Shown here: positions 21,201-33,200 of the stretch, piece by piece
How the letters are laid out: every line of letters begins with the position of its first letter
How positions within the stretch are numbered: position 1 is the first letter of the stretch
Source of the DNA: Gordionus sp. m RMFG-2023
Lineage: Eukaryota; Nematomorpha; Gordioida; Chordodea; Parachordodidae
DNA: 64,000 bases
Direction: 5' to 3'
NCBI RefSeq assembly: GCF_954871325.1
Contig: NC_088776.1
Span: forward strand, 22,120,508 to 22,184,507
Program-made: the position numbers and the translations under genes
The notes under the pieces: generated by a model
What the model saw: the letters and a program-made list of their open reading frames with translations, nothing else
Databases searched by the model: none
Told to the model about the DNA's origin: nothing

Positions 21201-24200
21201 TACATATCTATAAATGATATCAACCCTCTCAAAACTTTTAACCTCCTACCAAATATAAATAATTAAAAAAAGAAAATATCATTTATCCCTTTCCAATTTT
21301 ATTCATATAATGATAATTATTTCATAACTAACTATCCCCTCTCTAATTTCAATGATTCTCGAATTGAAGAATCAATGTAATAAATTTCAATTATTGATTT
21401 AAGTTCCAGATTAAATGCTTCCATAAATTTGGTTGATTTTACGCTTTAATGGGTGATATAGATTTTATTCCTCTTATAGTACGGTTACCTTTTTGTGTGT
21501 GAAAAAAATGACTAAAGAATTAATAAATATTAGGGCAAACCAGCTATTTTCCATTCTATCAATAATGCCAAATTGTAATTTTTCTTATTTTGCTAATAAA
21601 CTTTTTCTTTATACGGTCTATTAAACGAATTAAATTATAATTAATACGGAACATCGATAAAATATTCGGAATAAATTATTTCAGTCGCTTATATCATAGA
21701 TTTGCCAAAATTTTGTTACTAATAGTTTTTTCCTTTTACGAGCTACTATATACTCGTTTAAATACTCAATTGGTACTAATAAAGCAAGAAATATTTATAT
21801 AATTTACAATTAGTTCGTAGAACTATTCAGCCGCCAAATTTAACGGCGCTATTATTAAAATATATAAATCTTGTCTATTCCTCTGTTCTGATACACAAGT
21901 TGAAGCATATAAAGAAATTAATCAGAATTATCAAACTATTATGGTAATTATAGATATAAATAGCTTAAACCTTTGATTTTGAATTATACGATCAAGTAGA
22001 ATATTTTGAAAGAATTAAATAAAAATGTAAATATAAGCGTAAAAAATATGTAAAGATTTATTTTTAATTCTACATTCAAATGCTGGCTCAGAGATGAGTT
22101 TAATGAATATGATTAGGGGAAAAAACCCTTCTTCGGTCTCATTTAATTTATTAGAGGCGAATTAATGGTAAACCAAAATTTTGATATGAATTGCGAAGAG
22201 TTAAAATTTATTTTCATATATAATAAACTTTTAAATAAAATAAATTCCTTCTGATATGTAGATTTGGATCTAATTTTTATATATTTTGACTTTATAAATA
22301 TGGATAATATATTTAAATTTATAAATTATAATTTGAAAAAAATTATTCACCAATATTTATATATAAAAGGATTGCAGTTGTCGCGCTTTTCCGCTTTTTA
22401 TCCTTTTAGTCATTAAAAATCCCACCTCACTCTTAGAATATGGGATGTATGGCCGGGCCTACAAATTTTTGCAATTTACAAAATGAGAAAATTGAATAAG
22501 ACGCCTATTTAATCTATAATTAAAATATAGCCACTTTTTATAATTATTTTTTATTATCCTTCATTTATATACTCTTCTCAAAATTTAGAAAATGTTTTTA
22601 ACAAACCCCCCCCCCCCCCTCACCCTTGTCATGGTAAAATATGTAAGAGTAAATAAATAAACACTTTGCCCTGGTTTCCCGATATTAGAATATCTTTATT
22701 TTCTTGATTTGGAACATTTTCTATTTATTTTCAAAAAATCCTGATTTTTTTTAATTCCATTTTATTAGAAAAAATGAATAAAAGTGCTTACAAATTGAGT
22801 AGAAGCATTTAGCGGTGTTTTTATAAAAACGCTGTGATTTAAATTGAACTGGTATTATTTTAAAAAATGATGAAAACTATTTTACGTTTTTTAATTTTTA
22901 TATTGTTTTAGTTAGACTTGTGAAATGAGCAAAAATAAAAAACTAAAATAACTGAAGATCTAATGATTTATTTCCATAATTTATTTCATAAATATTACAA
23001 ATTTATGTAATCCAATAGAATATTTTGAATTTTTTTTTTTGATTAATCATAACTTTGCAGTTATTTCTATTTATTAAAATGCGAATAGAAGAAAAAGGAG
23101 AGGTCAAAATATTTAAATGAATTAGTTACTTTTATATCAGAAAGTTATATCGATGTGCATTATTTAAAAATTGTAATTAGGAGGCATTAATTATCAGTAA
23201 AATCTTCTATAATTTTTAAAAATAATCTGAGAAAATCAATAAAAAATTCTTAACTTTCAGTATATTTTTTTATCTAGATTGGAAAATACGTATTTTATTT
23301 ACTTTAAATGACATAAAGCACACTTTAAAATTTTATGTTGGGGGGGGTTAACTTATTCAGGTAATAACTTAACCCAAAATGTCCCCTCCATACTTATAAC
23401 CATGAGTGAGTGAGACCAGAAAGATTAATATATTTTCTATCACATCAGATAGAGGTTACATGCTTATTAAAACAAACGATTCTACTCGCGTTTATGATTT
23501 AAGAAACTTCGGTTGGTAAATTGATATTGAATATATCAATTTCACTTAAAATGAATTCGCAATTTTCGCGGTCATGCCCTCGCTATAATAATTTCCCGCA
23601 ATTACATTCGCGGTAGAAAATTCGCTATAAATGGTTCGCGATTAAAGTTTCGCTATAACGAGTTCGCGATCAAAGTTTCGCTAAAATATATTCGCTCTAA
23701 AGTATTCGCGGTTTAGGTTTCACGAAAATAAATTCGCGATAATGAGTTCGCGATCAAAGTTTCGCCAAAATGTATTCGCTATAAAGTATTCTCGGTTAAA
23801 GTTTCGCGAAAATAAATTTGCTATAAAGAGTTCGCGATCAAAGTTTCGCTAGAATGTATTCGCTATAAAGTATTCGCGGTTAAGGTTTCGCGGAAATAAA
23901 TTCGCGATAATAAGTTCGCGATATTGTCTTCGCTATAAATGTTTCGCGGAATTGGTTTCGCGATATTACCTTCGCGATAAAAGCTTCGCGAAAAAGTGTT
24001 TCGCGACAAAAGTTTCGCTGAATTGACCTGATACGGAATTTCACACCATTCCCCATGATTTTCATACCCTACGTTGCAATATGAATAATGTTATTTTTTA
24101 TACCTATATTTTTTACACCGCGCAAAAGCAATATTTATATAAAAAATCTAAAGCCTTAGCTATATTTTTCTTTCCTAGGGATTGGGAGTCAGCGAATGTA

Positions 24201-27200
24201 ATATTGATTTTCTTATACCTAGGTTTTACACTTTGCAAACGCAAACATAAAAATGTAATAATTTTTTTACAGATATATCTTAAAAATATTCGCACCTCTT
24301 AACACCCATTTTTTAAAAGATCTCTATAGTTGTAATTGTAATATTACGAGTGTAGAAAAATTCGCACTTTTTGACGCCTCATTTTTTAAAAGGTGTCTAT
24401 AGTTGTAAATGTAATATGTAGATTTATAACATATATAAATTTACATTTATGGTTTGTAATATATCCCGAATGAAAGCTATAATTTCATTATCTTCTAAAA
24501 TACCATCGTTGTTCTAAAAATTAAAACAAAATTAGATTTAATGATTCACTAATTTATTACTTTATCGTAATGATCAAATATTTTGCAAAAGACATTGTTA
24601 CTTAAATAGTAATCTTCCTATAAAGAAAAATATTATATTATAAAATAAATTTTAAAAACCTTATATTTTAGCATAAAATTTTCTTCAGGTGAAATAATTC
24701 TAAAAAAAATTAACTTAAAAAAATGAATCAGATTAGAGATAAAATACCTTGACATTTCTTTAAAACTTAATACCCCATCCATATTTTTATCATATAACAT
24801 AATCTATTACAATAAATATATAGGTAATATATATTTTTAAATCAAAATTTGTTTTAAAATTATACCAGCGATTGAGCATATTCTTCCAATTTATTATCAT
24901 TTACGGTTTTATTTTGCAACTGCAGGAGATATCTTACGAAATTCTGTATTATATTATATTTAAGTTATAATTATTTAAAACCTTTTATTATTATATACTT
25001 TTATAAATCTTTTCTTCATTAAGTATCAGGCTTAAATGTATTTGTAATAAATGCTTTGCAATTTTATAATTTAAGGAAAAGTTCATTTTATTAAAAAATT
25101 TTTATAAACTCAAATCCTTTTTCAATTATGATTTAAATACAAATTTTTCCATAAATTCAAAAATTCTTAAACCCGAGCTGAACTCGGAACCAAGGGTTCA
25201 AAAATATTTCCCTGAAACGAACCTATCTATTTTTTTTAACCTTAGACCGAACCTGGCAAAAATTTTGCCGGGCCTGCATCCCTGGTGCTTATAAATATAA
25301 ATTAAATCTTTATAAAGAACACTAAATAAAGTTTCTAAACTGCTGTGAACCCATCCATTGAATATACTTCAAATTATCAGAGGCTTAAAATGAAATACCC
25401 ATGAAATTTAGACACATTAAAAAAATCTTCTTAGATATATAAAATTGTATCTTATTATTTTATAACTTCTATACTCTGTATAAACAATAATTGTCATATA
25501 ATTTGCCTTTATATCCTGCCTTCACTTGTTGATTAGGATTTGATTTATTTGGACTTATTAAGGAATATAAATTAATATTAAATAAAGATCTATAAATTGA
25601 TCCGTAAAATAATGTATGATCGACATTTTAATTCAGCTGAATTTGAGTGGATTTTGATTTTTCTAGCACTTTGTACGTAAGGCTATTCAGTGCCTAAATA
25701 TCATGAATTATTATGTATTATGTTTTTCTAAAATAAGGATTGACGCCATTGAATAAGTATTGCCTTAATGTTAAATTGCAAAAGAGAAGGGGGAGGGGGT
25801 AAGAAATTAATAAAGATTTGCTTATTAGTCTGCTGCCTTTAGATATTGACTTGGGTTAAAATATACTGTGATAGATAGAAATCAGTCTAAAAAAAGATAA
25901 ATTGTAGAATTCCAAAATAGAAGAATGCCTAAAGATAAACCTTATGAAAGTAGTGAATGATTAATGTAAGTTTGACAAGGCCAATTATGGACAAGTAAAT
26001 TATTCATGATAAAATTATCACAAAAATGTAGAGAATGTATACCAACGATGAAGGCATTTAATGAATTTTTAAAAGCAAGCGGTAGTAAAAATAATAAACT
26101 ATTGGAAAATTAAAATCGCCATTAACCATATTCTAGTTCGATACCCTAAATATCTCAATAAAGACAAAAAGAGAAAAGAAGACGGAAATCGTAAAATAGG
26201 GAAAAAGTGTTCGTTTTTTAATATAAAAAATGTGAGAATAATTGCTAAACATGAAATTAAAATCGATTCGTCGATACAAACAATTAGAAAGATATTTTCA
26301 AAATATTTTATAAACCCAAAAATAAAAAAATTACCTTGACTTCATTTGAAGGAATAAAATCTTTATTCCCCGAAAATTTTGACCATACCTGATTTATTAA
26401 TAAATTCAAACAATTCTATGTGAAAATAACTTTTTAATCCAAAATATTCATGGAAAACTCCGATTTGATGTTTTCAAGAGAACCGAAATTTTAAATATAA
26501 GCAGGAGATAATTTATTAATAAATTATATTTTATTTGACTCACTTTTAATTTTAACTGATTACTATTATATTTTTTATCGATTATATAAACTATAATCAA
26601 ATTTTAAATTAATCTAGAAGATATATATTATTATACACTTTTGATTTGAATTAAAATCGACTAAAAATATTTAATTAAATTTTAAAAAATGTATGATAAA
26701 ATAAATTAATTTTTAAATAGCTCAACTTAAGAATGGCTTATAAAATTTCGTGCCATTAAGACCTATATTATAGCTGTATTTATATCTAAATTCAAATTCT
26801 TCCATATTTTGAAAATTGATGGGTAACTTACAAAAATAAACATCTCTACTTTATTCTTAGTTTCCAAAAATGGTAATGACGACGTTGCGCTACAACATTG
26901 ATAAATATTAATTCTTTATTCAATCGCACAATAAGAAGCCAAATAATAAACTAAGAGTATTTCATCCAAGTTCGTGCCTTTGGCATGGGCTAGTGGGGAA
27001 GCCATCAGGGCCACCGAAATTTAACGCTTTTATTACCAAATATTATTTCTTGTTTGATTTTATGGGAAAAAATGCAAATTTATTAAATATTAACCGTAAC
27101 TATTAAAATAATCAAATATTTGGCAGACACCCAGATTAAAGATATTGGTGAAATATGATTCATTTTGTGCGAGGCCCATATTGTTAAAATTGCATTAGTT

Positions 27201-30200
27201 TCTTATATTCCAAAATCGAAAAGAATTTATAATTTTATGATTTTTTAAAATTATAATAGATTTTTAAAAATTAATAATATAAATTTTTTTTACACCATAG
27301 TCATAATCTAATATTATAACTTTATGGGTGGGCATACTTTAAATTGCCCTCATATAAATTGAGTAATCTAATTAAACTTTAGAATCAACTATTAGACGTT
27401 TAACTTAGAATATATTATATACGAGTTTTAGACACTTAAAAAATTACAAACTAGATATATATATATATAGAAAAACTGATCTTTTATTTATAGGCTATAA
27501 AGAGTTCAAAAAATGGGAAGAGTAAATAAATTGGATTCAGGTGGTGAAGCTGAATTTATTAATCCTTATAATAAATTCTTTTAGACCACTTTAAAAAAGG
27601 TACATTATGCGCCACTTCTGAAATGCGATAAATAATCAATATCGACAACAAACAAATTGATATGATTGATTTTTTAATGTATTACTCGATCAAGCAAAGA
27701 TTTTGTTGGAAGAACGTTTTCAGCAGTTAGGCCATGCTGGTTCGACTTATAACTAAACAACCGGCTATTTAGCTTCGACTAAACAGCCTAAAAAATAAAA
27801 GAAAAATATACGAAAATAATAATGTTACCAAACACTTAAAACAACAAGATAAGGTGTCCTAGTTCAAAAGCTGTTTAGCCATCGAACCTGGACAAAGTCT
27901 TAAAATTTTTCAAGTATCCATTTAGGTTTTTATTTATTTTATATCTACATTGGTAAATATGCCTTAAACTAAGTTAAAAGAATATTGTAATCAATTAAAG
28001 AATCAAGATTCGTTGGACAGCGATATTAATATACTAGATCTATCTATTGACTGAAATAAAAATTTTAATTGTGTAAGCAGACCATAAAAAGTCCTTTAGA
28101 AACCTTGCGCTATATTTACACTAATAGGTTAAATGAAGCCCTGCCAAACATGAATAGTTTTTAGGATTATTCTAAATATTCCAATTACAGTCGCATCGGT
28201 TGAACGTAACTTCTCATAGTCCAAACTAAGTAAAATTTACTTAAGATCCTGCATGGCAAAAAGCTACTTATAAACGATTCCTAATTGCAATCGAAAATGA
28301 CATTGCATCGTTATTAGATTGTACTGACATTATATCCTTTTTGCAAGTAAAAGTCGAGGAGGATAAATGTTTAAACTATCATTGTTTTAGTTTGTAATTA
28401 TTATATGATAGTGATTAAATACACGGTACATGCACTATATTAACCTATATATAAGCGTTATTCATATTTATGATTAAGATTCTATAAATTTTATATTTAA
28501 TTTTTGATAGAATATGAAAAATTTGCAAACGAGCCTATATAAACTATGGGGTTTTAAAGAGCCGCCGAATTAGTTTTTGCTCTGGTCCACGAAATGTCTC
28601 AGACAGCGCTGATTACGGCATTCCTTACCTTTCATTCATAGTTAGCATTCTCGTCGAAGTCAAAAATACGTTAACCATGAACGCAGGGTATGTTGAGTCA
28701 TCTAAACCTTGGAAGCAATAATTCTAAAACTTATACCGAGCAAATGTAATTATTACATTTTAAGACACTCAATCCATTTTGTAGATAATTTTTAAAAAAA
28801 CAAACATTACCATAACAGAAATTGCAATGATATCTGGGTTGAGTCAATATTTTTCTGATTAGTACTTAATACTTATTAATTTATCAATCAGTTTTTCTAA
28901 TAAACAGAAATCGATTTATAAGATAAATAAAAACTATGACGCCCATTATAATAATAAAATGGACGAAAATTTTGTAGTATACATTTTTGGTTTAGTGTTC
29001 TTATCCCTTTGATAGACACTGTAAAGGAAAAGTTATTAGCAAAAAAAGTTATTTCAAAAATTGGTATAATTATAGAACGAAAAATTATAGAAGTGTAAAA
29101 TGCAAATAAAATAAAAATTGTTAATTTTTTATTTTGAAAAACTTATATTGGTATAATTTCTCCAAAGGAAAATTAAAAATATGAGCATCTTAATTATTAA
29201 CAATATCTTCTTTCCAAGTTATAGGCTTAATATCATCGATCTCTTCTATACCAGTTTCTAACATTATAAATAGTTTAAATCCGTGTCTATATTGGATATA
29301 TAATGCAAATTTCTAAAATATGAATATATATATATTTCAAACTTTTATTTAAATTTCAAAAATAAATTAAATATTTACAGAATTATTTTAAAATTAATTA
29401 TGAAATTAAATTAATAAAAGCAGTGGCGCATATTTTAACCTTACTTATTGATTCAACAGATAATAAAAAATGGATAAACCTTTATTCCTTTTTTTCAAGT
29501 TTGGACCTATTCCAACTCTAATATTTATTTTACAATCTTTAATTTAAAAATAGCAAGCAGAGCATCTACATTTCGCCTTTCAAAAAATAGCGCTACCGCT
29601 ATTTTTTAAAATATCTCGCTGCATAATGTAGTTGGGTACTCTGGAAAGCCTATTTCTTATCTGATACAGTTAATTTTTTTCTGGCATAGGCCAAATTTTG
29701 AAATAAATATTTTCAATGTTCGAACTATTTAAACTTGGACTAAGTTTTTTTAGCACAAATAAAACCAAGGCTAATTTTAATAAGTAAATAAAAATTAAAT
29801 TCTAGTTATATTTTAATTAATAAACGTTCCGGACAATCAATAACTTGGTTTAAATTTCAAATAATTTATATTTGGAAAATTTTTAAAAAGATTATACTAG
29901 ATAATAAAGGAATAAAATATATTTGCTCAGCCAATTTTCAAAAATATGATTTTGCCAATTTTAAATAATTTGAAAGTGGTAACTTGAAATTTTATTTAAG
30001 ATGCTTTGAAAAATTCGATAAAGAAAATTCTCAATTATAATTTTGGGGACCTAATTGAAACCTCCATCTCTATAATTCAGAGATACATGATATTGGTATA
30101 TAGCAGAGCCCTGCGTCGAAAATATTTTTTTAAATTGTAGGACGGATCCGATAATTTTTTTACTGGACTATTAAAAAGGCACGATATTCAAAGAAATCGG

Positions 30201-33200
30201 AAAAATTATAAACGCTTAATCAATAAACAATTTTGTGGTTAGTCATGAGAAAAATTTTCATAATATTAGGAAAATAAAATAATTTAAAAAAAAACACTTT
30301 TGCGTTCGAAGCCCGATCCGGTATGACATAAACTTTAAAATCTAGCCCCTAATCAGAAAAAATGACCGCTTAAGTTAGGTTGGATCGAATTCGATCGGGT
30401 AGCTTTAGTATATGGCATGCTATTCGATTGATTATAAAGTATAAAAACTAATTTTAGAAAATTGCATCTTTTCTATTTCTTTCTTAGAAGAAAAAAATGA
30501 AGAGTTTTCCAGATAAAATTTTTATTAATTACCTTTATAAAATCATATCCATTCATTAAAGGTAGATCATATCTGATTAAAGCCAAAAAATTTTCTTCCG
30601 GTTCTAATATTCGAGCCAACTTAATTGAAAAATATAAAAAAATAAAATAATCTAATAAATAATATGCTTCACAATAAAATGAGATTGTTGTAATACTAGC
30701 TCTTGTCATGCGCAGAAAAACTTTTTGCCCAAATATAAAATATTTTGGGCTTGCACAACTAGAATTTTGGTCTATAGAGCAGGTTTTGGCTCCTTCCTCT
30801 TTAGATATATTCCTATTGGTTAAAAATAAGTGAATAATTTTATTTACACAAAACTACATAAAAATATACAGGCTAGGCCGGGTCGCAAATGGTAGCTCTG
30901 CAGGTCTCTGATAATTTTGTTGCTATTCAAAAATGATCATAAAATAAATCTGATTCCGATTATTGTTATTATAGAAAAATACTATAATTCTTGTGTAAAT
31001 GAATATATTTACTTATTTTTAACCAGCCGGGCCGTGCAGATGATAGCTCTGCAGGTCTCCGATTATTTTATTGTAATTCAAAAATGATCATAAGATAAAT
31101 CTTAAAAAAATTTTCTACCCGGGGTATTCACAAATTTCACGGGTCAGGCCAGGCCTGAAGGTCTCTGAGAATTATATCAAAATATTTGATATTGATATAA
31201 AAAGATTCTTAATTAACTTTATAGAAAAAAATGCTTAGTTACAATATGGTTAATATCAGAAAAAATATTTCAATAATGCGAAATTTTTAATTGAAAGAAT
31301 AAAAAAAATTGCATAGCTATTAAATTGCATTGCATTTATTTATCTTTATTTTTTGTACATTTACTATTAAATCGAATTTTTAAACAAATCATGTTTTTTT
31401 TCGAAATAAAATTATCTTTTATTTTGTTAATAGATGTTCATACCTGTACCATCTATGAGCAAAATCTTAAACTTTGCAGAATATTTCTGAATAAAATATT
31501 GAGTTAGCCATTTTTTAAGATCGGCTCTAGATTCTGGTAAAATCAAGCCGCCTTTAATTAAAAAACGAGCCTTATAAATGATTTAAGTTTTAAAATTTTT
31601 CTAAAGTCTGGTGTAGAACCTGAATTTGCTAAATCCATACGATATATATTACATTAGTAATATACCATGCCCTTTTCTTAAATTATATGATTCAATATTA
31701 TCATCATTCATCATTAGTAAATAATATTTTTATTTGCCATTTTGATATATCGGATTGGATACGCCAATTTAAAATTATCGGCCAATACCTGTTATTTAAA
31801 AAATTGTAATATATTACATCCCCACTAATTTTATTTTAAAAAAAATTTAAAAAAACCGACAACAAATTTATATATTTTTTTTACTTCTCCTATTTCCAAT
31901 TTACCGTCTTTATTAATATCAAATTCATTGAGAAATTGTTTGAGTAGTTTTTTGCTTTCCTGTTCATCCAGATTCTATTAGATTTAAAAAAATATATGAA
32001 TTGATTAAATTTCCATTCATCTTAACTCGATTTTTTTTTGTTCAGACTTCAGAAAAATAATAGTAAAATTTATTTGAAAAATTGGTGACTATGATAGACA
32101 GTAACTTATCTAAGATTTTATTTTGTAGAGAGAAAATATTCTTTTAAAAAACCTCTTTATTGCAAAATTAGATATAAAGGACATTATATATTTTATCCTT
32201 AAATCCTTATACTTATTGCCGAGTTTAAAAAGGATTTTTTTGTGAACTAAATATTTTACATATTTTTAAAATAATATGTTTTATAAATATTTCGGAAGAC
32301 AATACTCCCCTCTCCAAAAAAACACCTATCCAAGAATCAGGTGTAATAGGTCTGTTGTAAATGTTAGATTTAATTTGCATAAAGAATTCTTTTGGATTTT
32401 GTTGTACTTTATATTTAATTTGCATAAAGAATTCTTGTGGATTTATTGTTATAACGCGTGATAAAAATATTATGTTTGAATAGTTATGATTATTAGTTAT
32501 AAGAAGATTGAAAAAGAGTATAAAAAGGCCAATTTTTACCATACAAAGGATCTTTTTTTAATTATTAACTTTTTTGTATTTTATGTTTATTTTATTTTCT
32601 TTTCTTTTTTTTATGATTTTTACTATTATAATTTTGTTAATTTGATAATGTTATAATTTTGAATAAAGAATTAAAGTGGATTTTATGATTTCGTGATTCC
32701 TAATTATTATTAATTTCCTTTTTATATATTGTTTTCTATTTTTATATTTAGGTTTTGATGCACAATGACAATCGCCTCATTGTGACAATGTTTGATTATA
32801 TGATAATACTCAAAGAAGATTATCCCTTGACCTAAATGCAGAATCTTTAAAAATTTCGTCCCACTCCAGAAAAAAACCTTTTGATGTTAAAACATTTATC
32901 CTTTTTTTCATCCTACCCCCCCCCCCCCTTTTCCAAATGATAAACGAATTTTTAAAAATACTGTTTACTTTTTATTACATATGGCGGCCATTTCCAGGCA
33001 GAAAGTTTTTTCACAGCGGTTTCCTAAGAAATTTTTTCCCATTTCCGAAAAAAAGATGATAACTTGTTTAATCAACTTCTCTTTTTTATTAAGGATTAAA
33101 TGGTGTTTGAGAATCCAGATACATTCACTAAGTTTTTATATCATACAAAAAAATTAACTTGAAACTTATTATTCTTTTTAGAAATATATAAAAAAATTGC

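Larger units (their letters stand above)
17105..24030 (+). mobile_element. MULE (Mutator-like) element with iterated inverted ends
   Basis: Two inverted arrays of TTCGCGAT-type repeats bound the element: left about 17112-17545, right about 23550-24022. The outermost matched stretch reads TTCAGCGAAACTTTT.TCGCG on both ends. Between them lies a decayed MULE transposase (18960-20130, +). No target duplication is obvious. A 622-bp hAT inserted at 17905. The whole sits in the last secretagogin intron. Confidence 0.8.

Noticed and set aside
23880-24065. 61-codon minus-strand ORF with repeated FRET/ISR-like pieces
   Set aside because: Translation of the right MULE repeat array.
28612-28735. Open minus-strand stretch (DDSTYPAFMVNVF) with an EF-like DFDEN in another frame
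   Set aside because: Considered as the missing secretagogin EF-hand 3, but a stop breaks the EF frame and the true exon with correct phase lies at 26335-26388.
29208-29330. Apparent minus-strand terminal exon ending ITWKEDIVNN
   Set aside because: Its surroundings match the 5' leader and subterminal repeats of local hAT elements, so it is a transposon start, not a host exon.
32225-32542. 105-codon minus ORF and overlapping plus ORF
   Set aside because: Contains a local DNA duplication (RFNLHKEF / NLHKEF on plus); no family match, AT-rich chance ORFs.
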